Below are positions 26,201-41,200 of a DNA stretch of 64,000 nucleotides, piece after piece. The DNA is from Phoenix dactylifera (Eukaryota; Streptophyta; Magnoliopsida; Arecales; Arecaceae). Each line of letters opens with the position of its first letter. Position 1 is the stretch's first letter. The stretch lies in assembly GCF_009389715.1 (NCBI RefSeq), contig NC_052399.1:14697646-14761645 (forward strand), in the 5' to 3' direction. The notes below the pieces were generated by a model. The model was not told the origin of the DNA, did no database searches, and saw nothing but the letters and a program-made list of their open reading frames with translations. A program made the translations under genes and the position numbers.

Positions 26201-29200
26201 AGCTTTTCCAATTGAAAATGTTAAACTCTCACTAGGAGATTTTGCTCTGAGAAAAGGAAGGAAAGAACAAAAGCATCTTCCTGCTATAAACTTATTTTAG
26301 CAATTATACGTCATTAGCATCTTATATGAAAGAGGAAATTTCATATAAAGGTAAGGCCCTAAATATTTTCTTTCCTAGTCCTTACTATAATATCTTCAAA
26401 TTCATCATTTTCTCAACTTGTAACCGCTTTTTATTAACTTATGTGTTTCTTTGTATTATATTATTGCTTAACTGCTAAAATAGAGTTCATGATGGTTCTT
26501 GCCAAATCTACAAAGTAATTCAAACTCTGGGCTGGTGAAAGCCTGGTTTTAGGCCAAAAAAAATCTCGCATTAAGTTCAGAGTAACACTTATTTACATCA
26601 GTAGATTATGTTTTGCAAAGGACTCCAGGTCTATGTATCGCAAATTCACAAACCTTAAATATCCTTTAACTCTCTAATCAGCACCTTCCACTCGGCACAA
26701 ATTTGATAAGGTCTCAATCAGCCCATAGAGTCATCATGCACATATGTTGCTGGAGAATACCTTGTGTGTTGCACACATCAACCGAAAACAAGATTAGTAG
26801 TTCCATTCATAAGAATAAGAACCATCAAAGACACGAATAGAACAGGACATTAAGAAGGTGAGTTGACACAGAAACATCATTGCTTTGTTCATCAAACAAT
26901 TGTTCTCCTTCTAGGAAATTTTAGGACCGCAGCAAATATGCCCTGCATTCCCCTGAATCCAAGATCTACTCCTTAATAGCTAACTAATCATGGTTTAGTA
27001 ACACAACAATGAAACTCTTCACAAATGCGTCAATATGACCTTCTACCCACAGCTGCCCATGTGATTCCAAAGAAGAGAGACTTCAAGAAAATAAGAGTGA
27101 CAAATTACCAATTTTTTGAAAATTATATAAATCCAGACTGCACAAATCATAGCAATTTCACCAAAGCATAATAATAGATGATGAAATTAAGATGATAAGA
27201 ATCCCTGAATTTATATTTGGAAACCACAACCATGACATCCTTATATGTGGTGGAGTTGAGCTATCATGAATCATAGTTAACAAAAAATTGAGAAAATCCA
27301 CATTAATAATTAACATCTATAGAAATCAATATTGAGGGATTACCGAATGTAATAAGCTTGCATAAGGGAATTCAGCAAGGGATTCAGCTCCCTTAAGTAG
27401 CTTCTTTAACTGCTTCTTGCCCATATCTACACCTCTCCAAGAATTAGATATTCTGTCAACTTCGTGTCCAACAGCTTGATCCAGGGCCTTCCGTGCTGCA
27501 TCATCTGCACGGGCTCTTCTCCTCAAGCTACTCAAAACCCTGACATAGTCCACATACAAAGCATGAAGGATAACTTCACTGCAGCATAGTTTACAGATAA
27601 TTCCATCCACAAGAGTTGATCGACTACTGCAAGACCCTTCATTCTGCCCTCCCTGATTAGAACCACTCTGGCTTGATAAACTGCTGTAGATTCTCATATC
27701 TTTATAACTATTGCTAATTAGTAAATTAGCTCCCTTCCCAGCACAGCAAACACTGCAAGTTTTTCTTCCACATTGAGAACAAGACAGAAGCAGTGGTGAG
27801 CTTCCAGTAGAAGAAATACTGGAAGAAGCTTTTAAAGACGGTTGTTTTTCAGCACGAACTTCACACATGGCACCGCAGCAGGTTTCTCCAAATTCATTAA
27901 TATTGCAAAAATCTATTTTTTTATCTGTTTCAAGCCCAATGGAAGCATTAACTTGATCTTCATGTGCAGCCTGCCCCCATGATGCTAGGCTATCGACATA
28001 GTTGCATAATTTTACCATGTAGGAATCATCAAGCAAGCGATTTGGATCTATTGTTGCAGGATCAATGCTGATTGATAATAAAGCTCTGTCTCTTTCTGCA
28101 GCAGAAAGATTCAGGCGGAGGCGCTGAATTTCAAGCTTCATGGCTTGCACAAAGTCAAATTCCCTCCCCTAAAAATGGTGCATTAAGATGTAATTGGATT
28201 ATAAATTAGAAATTGGCAGCAGATCTACCAAAAATATATTTTACATAAATAGTTATACTAATTAAATCTTACATATTTAACTTTTTAACTAAAAACCATA
28301 GAGTGCACATCTCGGTAATGTTTTTCCAGAGCCTAAAGCAGGACATAATTAATATATATCAGTGCATGTATGCACATAGCTATAAACAAAAAAGACAGAT
28401 TGTCCAATCTACACGAAATGTCTTTTTATGATTTTTTCACTTTATTTATAGAATGTACCTTAGGTGTGCGCTCCTATAAAACAAGATGCATCTCCATAGT
28501 CCCCGATCATTCTAGGCCATTTGATCTCCTTAAGAAGCTTAAATCAGAAAGGTGTAAAAAATAGAGGTAAGAGGCTGCACAGATCATTGGCCAATATGGT
28601 AGGTACAACATACCAATATATGGTACCAGCTGACACAGCTTTAAGCAGAAAAGAAAAGTGTAAAAAATTACAAAAACCCCTTTGAGGTACACTGACACCC
28701 CATAGTTTGTAAAAGCTACACTTACACCCAATTAAATTAATGGCGTTAGTAAAACCGTTTACCTCATGTGAAAAGTTGAAATTGCCCTTGGGAAGGAGGA
28801 GGATGCATGCATTTTCTTCTGTCCTTGAATGGTTGTTATGTCGCTTAAGATTATTTTGGTCATTTCTCAAAATTTTTTCTGATGTGGTATTTGGTCCTAT
28901 TTAAGGTTAATGGTTTGACTAACTTTCTGTTAAATTATGGATTAAAATGTTAGATATAAATAAACCTCAAGGGGGTAAGCGTAAGTTTTTCAAACTATTA
29001 GGTGTAAGAGCAATTTACCCCTAATCTCAGAAAGATTTTTGTAATTTTCTCAAACATCTTTAAGCTTAGTACCAGACAGTATGTGTTTAGTTAGGGCTGG
29101 TTATCCCTCAAATTGGTCTCAAGGAGGTGCCAAGTACTGATTTCTGGCTATTGAGTACACACTAGCCAATACGCCCAGAATTTAAATCCTTGATCTTCTG

Positions 29201-32200
29201 CGATCCTAGAAGAAGCAGGAAACTTCAGACAACAAAACAGAGAAAAAAGAAGAAGAAAAGGAACAAGAAAATAAAGAAAGAAGAAGCATGGTTACCTACA
29301 GTGCATCTGCCTATAAAGTTGTACCAAATATTATTAAAGCAATAAAGTATTTAATAATAAAGTACAATTTGTTATTGTACAGAATTCTAAAATAGAATGG
29401 TGCTTTTTGAGTCTTAGAAGACAATGATACATAGATCCTAAAAGGAAAAATTTTAAAGAACAAAAGAAGTTTTTTATGAAATATGGAAGTGATCGATGAT
29501 GCTTACATGAAAGTGGGTTAGAAACATAAGGAAGCGAGTCCAAGCATAGTCACAAGTTCAACATTCAGGAACAATTTGACAAGGTCAAATATATCATAAT
29601 TCGGGAAAAATGGTCAAATTCAACAAGAGTTCCAAAGAAACTCAGAAAATTATATAAAAACAAATTTCTAATCATTTTTCCATATATGTAATATGTAAAA
29701 ATCACTTGTAGTTGGATATGAAATAGAGAGCACAAAGGAGAACAAAGGTTCTGTGATTTCTCTTTTCTATCAATGGTAGTTCACTGTTGGCCGTTCGTGA
29801 GATTTTTATGGATTAGTCTCTTTTCTATAATGGTCCTCTTTTTACATGAAACACTAATTAGGACTGTAGTTTATTATAAATGGGACAGAGTAATCCTTGT
29901 TGTTCAATTAAAGAATAACTCCCTTCATATCTTTGTGTTATATAATACAATGTAACTTTTTTATGTTAAAAAAAATACAAACTCCAATGATCCACATATC
30001 CACACTCCATGTCATAATGATAGAATAGGTTAACACTTAACAGTATGATTACCATTTAAATATAAAGAATCAACAAAATTAGTTACTAACTAGACAACAA
30101 GGACTACTTTGTCTCATTTATAAATAAGTAGGGTCATAAAAATATAATTTTATAAAAAAGAGGGCTATGTTGGGATTGGACTGAGAAAGGACCAATATGT
30201 CAAAATCCCATGACTTCATTGCTGAATTACTGAGAGATTCCAAGGCCTTTTGGCTTCTATTATTTAAAAAAAAATCGAGCTTTTCAAACAAAAAACAGAG
30301 GAATATGAATTCCTGCTATTTCAAGATATTGGGAGATGATGTTTGCCTTGTGGGGTGATTGAACGTGGGGTCCACAAACTTACATAATTTCTTTCCCAGT
30401 TTCCCCAAGACCCAAACAACCCCCCCCCCCCCCCCCCTCTCTACACCCGCCCGCCCGCCTGCCCCCCGCCCCTACGCCGCCATCTCAATGCATCCCCAAC
30501 ACCAAAGCCTCCAAACAACTTTGGATCATTTTATATGTCTACTCCATGAATATGCATCCAATAGATCCTGAATAATTTGGGAATTCATGATTTATTCACG
30601 ATCTTGCGAATTATTTGCCAACCGCTAATGATGAAGTGAATCAATCGCAGAATAGTTCGCTTGACTTGCAGATGACAAATAAGTCTAAGAATTTTGAAAT
30701 ATACAATGAATAATGTTATTATGGGTCCAAGAGCAAAAGCAAGATTCTTATCTATTCCTTGTGCTACTCCTAAGCTTTTTAAGAATATACATATAACATT
30801 TGGAGCATGTTCTTTTTTATGCAAGTCTAGGAAGCACCATAAGTTCAGTTTGATGAATTGCAGTTCAGTGAACTGCAGATTCATTCTATAGAGCTTCTTT
30901 TAACACAAGTCATTGGAACTAAAAACTACAGTTCTATAGCATTTGGATTTCATTTCAAAGTGTGAACGTCACATCAGGTGGTTCTGGACAAGTCAAGGCT
31001 GAGCTGGGTTAGACTGACCATGATTGAGTCCAATATGCTCGAGTGGGGTCAGGTCCAGATAGGTTGCATCAGGTCAAGTTAAGACAGGTGCAATCATGTT
31101 GGTTTGGAGGAAGTGGGCCAGGTTGAATCAGTTCAAGTCTATTTAGGCTGGGTTGAGAAATACAATCACCATATAAATTATATAGTTCAATATTTCCAAC
31201 ATGCAAATGACGGACCAGCTGAGCTGGATACCAAGACCTAAAAGAATGATTCAAGGTTTAAAGTAGACAAATGAATGAAGTAGATTGGACAAATTACATG
31301 AATGAAGATAAGTCACTTAAACAACATGACATAATATATATACTCAGAATGAAGACAAGTCACTTAAACAACACAACAACATGACGTATAATATATACTC
31401 GGAATGGAAAAATAGGTAATGACATTAAATCTAGGAATAGACAGGAAATGCAAGGATAATGGCCACATGAGATAGGAAAAGTTGTTAAAGTAACCGTACC
31501 TTATTAGATCCACTAAGGGATTTGTAAAAATTTATATATTGTTGAGTGCCACTGTACTCTCTAACACTTTCATTTTGTGACTGAGTGTGCACAGCAGAAG
31601 CAGCCGGAGAATAGTTATCATCACCAGAACTGTCAAAGAAATCTATAGGGCCCCCATCACCCAATCCAGTATTTTCTGTAACATTTGAAACCTCTGGTTG
31701 AGAAGTAGATGCAAGATCACCAGTAAGAAGGTCCATGACGTTGTTGATAGCACTCGGTTTAGCTAGTGGATGACCGCCTCCATTGATTGAAGATGCATTC
31801 TGATTATAATTGGGGTATGGGTCACATAGAAAAGGATTTATGGAATCATTTGCATCTAAACCATGTTGAGACGTGTTATTCTGCTTATGTCTTTCTTGGA
31901 GAAGCTCAATGAATTTAGCACCATATCCTTTATTAGTAAATATATTTATCCAAGGAAGAGAAACACCAAGTACTTCAATCTGTAAAAGACTCATGATTAG
32001 ACATTTACTTAAAGTAGACCAACTAACTAGAAAGCCATGTATAGATAAAATGATTAAGAAAACATATATTCCATCATCATGCCAATGATTCATCTGAGAA
32101 AATAGAATATAAATTTAAAAAAACAATGAAAGCAAACAAACCAGACTCTACTTATATTATGTTCCTAATGACATCAACTCATCATCTTAGCAGGAAATCA

Positions 32201-35200
32201 TTTTTAGAAGTAACGATCATTTGCTGAAGCGAACAAAGTAGCGGAAAGGAAAAATTCAGAGCAGTACCTTAACTAAAAAGCAATGTGTCATCTATATGGT
32301 TGGCTTAGATCAAGGTTTGATCCATCAAACATTCAAAACATTTTGTGACTATCAACATGTTGTGAATCCTGTGATTTGGTGCCAGGATCCTGCCAAGGCA
32401 ACTTTGGGAAAGAGAAGGTGTTGCCATGAAACCAGGAAAGTTATCTATTGAGAAAGTGCCCTACATTTTCAGCTACATATTTTAAGTTCCCGCAATCAGA
32501 TAGCAGCAGTCCAAGTTTTGTCTAGACTTTAAAAGAACCGAAAAAAAGAATATCAAACCATGATCTTGAAACTCAAGTTTTGCAGATAAAACAATTTATG
32601 CTAACAATATGTGGAAAAAAACAAAACAATGTTGAAAGTGTCAATGGACATCAAGAAACAAAATCCAGAACTCAAAGGATAGTTTTGTCATTAACTAAGG
32701 TTGCCCTCTCAAACTATAAACTAGAGCAAGTATTCATTGGTGAGAACACGACAAATGACAGTTGCCAGTAAAAGGTACCACTGCATTCTTAAAATTTTAT
32801 AACAAATAAGATGGCAAGCATAACATTTACCAAAATTAGCCAAAAGTTGAATGAAAACAACGCTAATAAGTTCACCATCATACTGCATCATATTATGTCG
32901 CCAATTATAGTTACTAATTTAATCCTTCAATAAAGTGAAGATTAAGAATAATTAAAAGAAAAGGAAACCATTATATATTTCATTCCACTGAAATAAGTAC
33001 CCAACAACCAACCATCCATAAGAATGAGAAATACCCAGGATGATGTAGCATTTCAATAAAGGTCAATGTAATCAAAGACAAAAATTTAAAAGAACTAATA
33101 AATATTCAGTTTTCACAGACTGCAACTACCCGATGCTACAGGTTTCAATATCAACATTATACCTCACCAAGAGTAAGAGGCGTTCTTCCAGAAGGATAGA
33201 AAGTAAGTGCAACAACACGAGTGAGAAAGTTCAATTCTCCCTCCAATTCCTCAAAGTCATACAGCAAAGGAAGATAGGAACTTTCTTGAGGATGCAAGAG
33301 AGCACTTTTACCAGTGACAGCCAAATCCTCTGGATCGATTCTTCCTGTTAGGGGAATTGCAAGATTTGTCCCATTTGAGCACTGTGGTATACACGCACCC
33401 TACAACAACACAAGAGTTATGTGTTCAGGTTGGTTGTAACATAGAAAACTCATTGCCATCAGTTCTATGGCACCCTTTTCATGATAGAAAACATTCATAG
33501 AGAGCACTATAATTCACATCCAATGAAAAAGGAACAAGGTATTAGATAACAGAACAAATTGATAGGAAAAAATCTCAACCATGTATAAAATGTTTAATGA
33601 TAAAAAAATAATAATTGTTGCATGGCACAATATTGAATCCAGATTCAATCAACATATAATGCCACCAAAATATTGCGTGGCATAATATGGAAGCCAAGTT
33701 CAATCATTATAAATTGCCAAAAAAAGAAACACATATACTAAACTTGATTATGTGACTGGCTAGAGGTCAATCAGTAAAATTCTTTATTACACATGATAGG
33801 AAATTGCTATTGACATCTAAGTTGAATGTGGAACACAGGTGTAAAGAGGAAGAGTTATGACGAAACAATTACAAAGGAGGAGGATTGGAACTTGCAAGTT
33901 GCAAGTTGCAATGATGAAGGATAAAATGCCTACTCAGGTAATATAGCCATTCACAAAAAAGATCAAGGAGGCTTAATAAAGACTTGGATAGCAGTGATAG
34001 CCATGTAAATCTGGAAGAAATTTGAGATAATTCTAACTCATGTTTGAAATATCCATGCACATGTAGAATGATCATCCACAAATAAAATAATAAAAAGTGA
34101 GTGGATTTGGGAATTCAAACAGTCCCAGCACATTAGAGAGCTAATTTCTGAGAAGCACTCTGTAACACTCCTCTTTTGGCGAAAATGTTGCTCTATGATG
34201 CTTTCCAAACTCACAACCTCGCAAAGAACTTGCAACAAACAATCTCAGGAACTATATGGTCACACATAGATGCTTTAGCCTGCAATGCACACAAAGCACT
34301 GGTGAAAGGACTGCCAGTCAAATGACATGAAGATAAACCATCTCTTTTTCTACCTAATGACCTTCATCTTCTTTCTCATATGCAGATCCCGAGATACGGA
34401 GTGAGTAGGAAATAAGTGAATAAACAATTTGACAACTTGGTTAACTTACAGACGGTAAGCTCGCCGAGAACTTGAGAATTTACAAAGATGAAGGGAGTGA
34501 CAGTAGAGCAATCTTAATTGCATCCACTTTATGGATAGACCATCAGCTGAAGTAATTGTGCTGCATAAACAGAGAAGAATAAGAGAGATGAAATTTGTTG
34601 CTCCTCAGTCATGAGGTCTGATGCTTGGTTCAGGTCAATGTCACAGTAAGCTAATAGACACATAGTTGTCTGTAGGAGCCTAATCACTAGCCCACTGGAG
34701 CAAAACCAATTAGACCCATGGGGTGACCCTACCCAAAGGATTAATACAAACAGAGATGGGTAACGGAAAGAAAAGTTGATGCTGTCACAGATGGAGCGAC
34801 AAGAATAAGCTTAAGAGTTCTAACCCTTGAGAAGCAACATAAAGTGCACATAGCAACAAAGGATGGTCGTAATTTAACTAGGGTCAGCTTATAAACAAAG
34901 CTCAAGATCTGTTATAATCCTTGAACATTTGATGAAACATCTGATATTGTACTACATTATCCTTAATATATTGTGTATATTTTGTTGATGACTTGATGTT
35001 GGTTTTCCAGTCAGATTCCATTTTCCACAATGTCAATTAGCAAACAGTTGTGCATACTTCCCTGTATGACCATGGTCACAACATCATAATGGGACACATC
35101 CGCCACTTCTTTGGCTCATGTAAATGTTCAACTCTAGGTGATGGTTCGTTGTACTAGTACCTTATCAACAACACTAATACAGTATAGTACGGCCAGTATG

Positions 35201-38200
35201 GCATGGTATAGCTCCTATATCATACAAGGTCAGGAAATTCTCTTTTCACACCCAGCCATGGTAATCATCCACAACTGAGCAGTATGGTTCGTACACGAAA
35301 CAAGCAGAACCGGTCAGTTCCATCAATATAGGCTGGTTTGACTCTTGTGCTATATCAAACCTTGGTACTGTATCAGCACCTTACTAATACGGTATTGTAT
35401 GCTCAATACAGGGCAATATGGGTCAGTACAAGGAACCATGTCTTTAGTAGCTCTTCTAGATGTCTTCACCAGATTATGAATGGAAATGCAGACCAATTTC
35501 CCATATAAATGGCCAAGTCTACTACATGCAAGTTGAATCTATAGAATAGACATCACAAAGCGAGGAAAACTCGATAACTAGTAAGAAGAATTGCTCAAAA
35601 ACTTTGATTTCCAAATTTACGGCAAATATGAATTTTGCAACTCAATAAATCCTATGGTTTCTTCTATAAAGTTTCCAGGTCATTGGTAAGAAGGTGCTAC
35701 ATGTTAGGCCTTCAAATAGGGGCATCACAAATGAACATTATTTAGTAATAGATTAATAATCCTACTGAATTAAGAGGATCTTGGAGATCAGTGAATCGTG
35801 TTATACTTTTTTCAAACAAGTACATTGAGTGCACCCTGTATCAATCATTGCAATTTCATAGTATATAATTTTGGAGCTTAAGTGGGTCTCCAATTTATTC
35901 CACAAACATTTTGTTATTTGGGAATCTAACCCTTGTTTATCTATTTTCACATGATCACGTATAAGTGAAGAACATCTAGATAATTTATCTACAAAAACAT
36001 CTTTATACTAGTTAACTATTGGAGACAATATGTCCAGGTTAAAGTACCAAAAGTAATTGGCCCGTGTGAAATATTTTTGTAATCCATTTCAAAACATTAT
36101 CCTAGCAACAATTCACACACCTATTTGTTGAGACAATGAAACTAATCTTGCATAACCATGCACTAACTTTCCAGAGATGGAAGACCCACAATTTAATGAT
36201 CAGAACCTCTTCTTGCACTTATCATATTGAATGCAACGAGTAGGTCTTGGATGTGTAGGAATCATTAAAGGAGTTAAAGTAAGAAACAACCGAAAAACCC
36301 AGAAAGAAAAGATAGCAGAGAGAGAGAGAGAGGTGCAAAGATGGAGCTTATCAAGCATGCATATCCTTTATCTACACCTATTAGAGATAGGAGAGAAACA
36401 ACCCATCCCAAAATACAAGGAAAAGACAAAGGAATTAGGAGAGAACACCGCCATTCCTCCAACTCGATCCTAAGTTCCGCCATTCCTTTGCTTAATACTA
36501 GCTATCAAAAAATAAAAGATAAACAAAATAAAATAGGAGAAAGTTTATTCTTCCTCTTATCCTAGCCTCTCATTAATAAGGAATTGACTTGAAGTTGTTT
36601 GGGTTAGATCTGACCAAGCATAACCCGACCAAGAAAATATAAAATCTCAGTCTAACCTAATGTGACAATTAATTTAAGTAACAAAATATATATTCAATTC
36701 AATCAAATGGATAGCAAAGAGACAACCCATCTCAAAATTTGAGCAAAAGGAAAAAGAATAAGGAGAAAAAATTGTAATTTCTTCAACTCGAACCTAAGTT
36801 TCTCCATTCCTTTGCCTATACTAGCTATCAAAAAATTAATGATAAACAAAAAAAATAGAAGAAAACTTATTCATCCTCTTATTCCAAACCTAGCCTCTCT
36901 TCATTGGGGAATTGACTTGAAGTTGTTTGGCTTAGATCTAACCAAACCTAACCTAAGCCACAAAATATTCAAACCCAGTCCAACCTAACCTGATAATTAA
37001 TCTGATTAACAAAATTTAAACTAAATTCAAATAAGAAATCTTTGTATATGTGAGCATATTTAGTTCAAACCATGGTATGCCGAACCGGCCCATACTAGCC
37101 GGTACGGGCCCGTACAAACCGATCCGGCCAGCTACCGGTACGCCGAAGTCGTGGAAACAAGTACGGGCCGGTTTTGTGCCGAAGACGAAGAAGACGAAGA
37201 GGAGAGAGAGCGCAGGGAAAAGAGGGAGAGAGGAGACCTTTGGCCGCCATCGGAGAGCCACGGACGGGCGGCGGAGGCCGAGGGGGCGGAGCCCGGCGGG
37301 GGAACCCGCAGGGGCGTAGCGGAGGCCGCGGGTTTTTATTTTGGGGGTTTTAAATGAAATCGGCAAATCAAGGACGCGGCCCCCACTTCACTTAAAACCC
37401 CCAAATTAAAAATCCGCGGCTGCAGCCTCGGCCTCCGCCGCGCCCCTGCGGGTTCCCCCGCCCCCCCGGCCTCCGCCGCCCCTCCGCGGCTCTCCGATAG
37501 CGGCCACAGGTCTCCTCCCTCTCTCTCTTTCCCGCGCTCTCTCGTTCTCTTCTTCTTCCCCGACTCCGGTGGGGAAGAGCTGGCTGGTTCGTACTATCGG
37601 GTTCCAGTACAAACCAGAATCATACCAGTCTGGTTGGAGACCAGTACGCCTACCGGATCCGGTACAGCGGAGCTTGGTTCAAACCAACCAAATATACCAT
37701 AATTATCTAACTTAACCTCACGATTGATCTCAATAATTTTAAACTTAACAAAATACACAAGTAACAACCTAAATCTAAACTGACATCACAATTAATCTGC
37801 TTGGGGAAAGCATGGGGTAACATTTTTGTCGCTATTATTTAAAGTTCTATTTACTTTAATTTAGCAAGAATTTTTCTTATATGTCAATAATATAAAACAC
37901 GCGCTTTTTTGTTTTGTACGTTAGTACTTATTTCTCCCATTTATCTCCCACATTGTGGGGGTGTTTTGCTTGTTCTGATTTATACAGATGGGATGTCTCA
38001 TCTCTAATAACCAAAAAAAGAAAAATACCACTAGAGAAGGATGCCAGTTCAATCACTCATGTTTTGCCCATGTTAAATAATAGGTTGAGAACTTGTAATT
38101 ACTTCCTAAGTACGTACAATCCAGATTCTAGAGCAATAAACAAAATACATCTTTTTATAAAAATATGATGATTTCTGAAATATCTACAAATTGATCTCAA

Positions 38201-41200
38201 AAATTTTAACATCTTGGCTGAATTCATGAGTTATGATTTAAGTGATGAATGCAATAAAGATAATTCTGCATTATTAATGTCACATTACTAATGATGGAGG
38301 TGATTCATACCAGCAGACTCACAAAGTAAATACAAGGAGTATAGATTAAAAAAAAACTAATTCAACTAGCATCAGCCATGGTCTGATTGCAGTGAATATG
38401 GTGCGCCTCTGAAACAATATAAAAAAACTCAAAAAGCGTAGGTCTTGCCGATAGAATTGCCCAAGAAATCTTCTGAAGGTACGTATAGAAGTAATTAGAT
38501 ATGGGAGAAGAAACATCTGGACTTTATTTAACTGACATCTTAAATTAAGGTCCGCAGAATCGTTCCAAACCAGACAGTTCCGGCCGATCCGAGCCGTACT
38601 GGTGGCTTACCGATACGGTTTTGGCAACAGAAACGAGATCCATTGCCAGAGCCGGAGAAGGAAAGAGAGAACGAGCGAGGAAGGGAGGGAGAGGTCGGGA
38701 TGTCGGCGAAGGGCCAGCGGAGGCTGTAGGGGGCCGAATGAAGCCGCGGCAGGCGAGGTTGCGGCCGGTTTTTCTGTTTCAAACGAAACATGAGTCTGAT
38801 CGCGGCCTTGCTTCCTACAGACTCGGCCAGACTCGGCCAGCCTCCGCCGGCGTCCGCCACCCTCCTCCAACCTCCCTCCTCTCCCCCTTCTCTCTCTCTC
38901 CTTTTCTCTCTCCCACTGTACCGTGCCCTCTGTTGGGTACCGGCCCGGCACGGCCCGTACCGAGTAGTGCTGCCACGAAACCAGTACGGTGCCCGAAACC
39001 GGATCCTCCGACCTTGTCTTAAATGAAACCCGTACTAGTCTTCTACTAAGGAAAATCTAAAATCCTACCTAGTAATGAAGAGTGTAAGTCAAAAGTAATT
39101 AAATCTCAACTTAGTTTAGCTGATATGAAGAGTCTATTATCACACAAGAAGGGAAAGATATAAATACATTGATATGATGTTATATACACAATATCCACTC
39201 AGTCTCCCTCTCCCTCTAACCAAGATAAAGAAGATCCAAGCAACAACCCTAATGAACTCAACTAAAATACTAACCACTACAGTAGGCAATATCTCAGTTG
39301 CCATCAATTGTGAACGTTAGAAGGAAGCAACATAATGAAAGGAGTTTTGGAATCTGCCCGAAAGCAAGCAACACCAAAAATTGTTTGTGCCATCCTCAGT
39401 GGAAGGTACGTGGCCCATCAACATTGCTCCTCACTTGTCAATAATTTAGTACAAGACTATAGTATTCAGTTTCAAAACTATGCTTACAGGTGTCAATCTT
39501 TCACTTGATCTTCTGATTAACTAGGTCCTCGCATGAATAATGTACCCATGAATACTCAGAAACAGAAAGACTAGTTAAGAAATGAGTATATCAGAAGAAA
39601 CCAAGCAACCACATCAATATAGGAGATGATTTAGTTGTGTAGAATGAGGACTAGGCCTCACTAGGAAAGGAGACCTTGGATTTGAGCGAAGGCCACAAAA
39701 AACAAGGTGAAGATAACCAAAAAGCTATAAGATATATCAATATCTGGAAAAAAAACAAGGTGAAGATCACCAAAAAGCTATAAGATATATCAATATCTGG
39801 AAAAGGTCGCACTGGCAAATGAATGTATTCCTTGATAAAATAACTGAATGGGGTGAGGGTTGTTTGTCTTAGGCAGTTTATTTTCATAGATCTTTTATAT
39901 CATTCCAATCTTTATTCAGTTTTCAGTAAATTATCTGATTATGAGAAACGTGTCGAGTAAAATTCCCAGAAAACAACCAATAATATCATATTGCAGCCTC
40001 AGCGGATACGTAAATTCATATAATTACCAAGCCTCGAGCATGGGTTGATCATATGATAAAGTAAAGTAAGCATGATTTTAAGTTTCAAATTCTGCAATGT
40101 CAAAGTTTCTAGGATGCTACAATCTATAAAAGTACTAGACCAAGGAAGCAGTTACTAATTTTTTTTTTGTAGAAAAAAAGTAATGGGAATCAAAATTACA
40201 AAGAAATAAAAAACAAAATAAATTGACTAAAGTTTCTTTCAACAGATCTGTTTTGAATGAAGGATATCCTAGAGAAAATATATAGGAGGTATTATTGATA
40301 CTCCTGTAGCATGGGAGTTGAAAAGTCATGTTGAAGAGAGATCAAACCTCAAGAACAAGCTTGAGACCATCTAAACTGCATCCAGTCCTAACATCTACAG
40401 TTGCTGGGTATGCCAAATCTTCTGCACCATGTGACACTGTCAGAAGAAGCTGACAAACGTGGCAAGGCTCTTGAAGATAAATAAATAGTTCAACAACATC
40501 TGCAGCTGGTGGGCAGACCTGCGAAAAGAACTCTTCACCTTAAGTAGGAGCCTATAATAGTGAATATTGCATCAAATTAAAAAAGCAACAGAAAGAAAAT
40601 TTCTGCAATAGGAAGTTTTCCGGATTGTTACAGGTGAAAATATCATACCCATACTAGCTCTTTTTTCTTAAAACTAAGAAGGCTTGAATCACCATTAGCA
40701 ATTGGGATCATACTCGGAATTGGTTTCAGGAAGCACCCTGAAGGTCGCGATAATACCTGTATGCAACCACCAAGCACATTTAAAATCTAGACATATAACT
40801 TCAGAATCCCAGTAAAGCCAGGCCTCAATAACATGCCAATAAATAAAGAGATGCAAATGGAAGTAACCAGTCCACAGATTGCAGAATCATTTTCAGTATA
40901 CATATTGTTTTCATGGGTGAATAAGGCATGTTGTAGTTGATTGTTACTCCTAGAAGCTAGCAGAGGAATTGCCTGACTCCTTATATTGGAACTTGGAAGA
41001 AGAGAGAAATAAAATCTTATACACAATATTAAACTATGTACTCTAGCTAGACAAGCAATGAAATTCCTATGTTAGATCAGTAGTTGTTCAACAACGAGTA
41101 CAATCAATCAATCTATCATATATGGAACTTTTGACTGAGGATAATATATAATGACATTAATCAATTGCTAGATTCATGTAACAACCTTGTCAAAAATGGT

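Noticed and set aside
30950..31160. Protein-coding or satellite origin for the GGTCAGGTC-rich stretch
   Set aside because: It is a degenerate short-period repeat without clear units or frame.
35140..35440. Further foldback hAT-like element
   Set aside because: It has GGTACGG/CAAGGTC-like pieces, but I found no consistent ends or 8-bp duplication. At most a decayed relative.
37016..37612. GC-rich frames of 68-116 codons on both strands
   Set aside because: They are produced by the arms of a foldback transposon; the base composition is that of the palindrome.
38540..39026. Several 63-133-codon frames
   Set aside because: They lie within a second foldback element bounded by an 8-bp target duplication.
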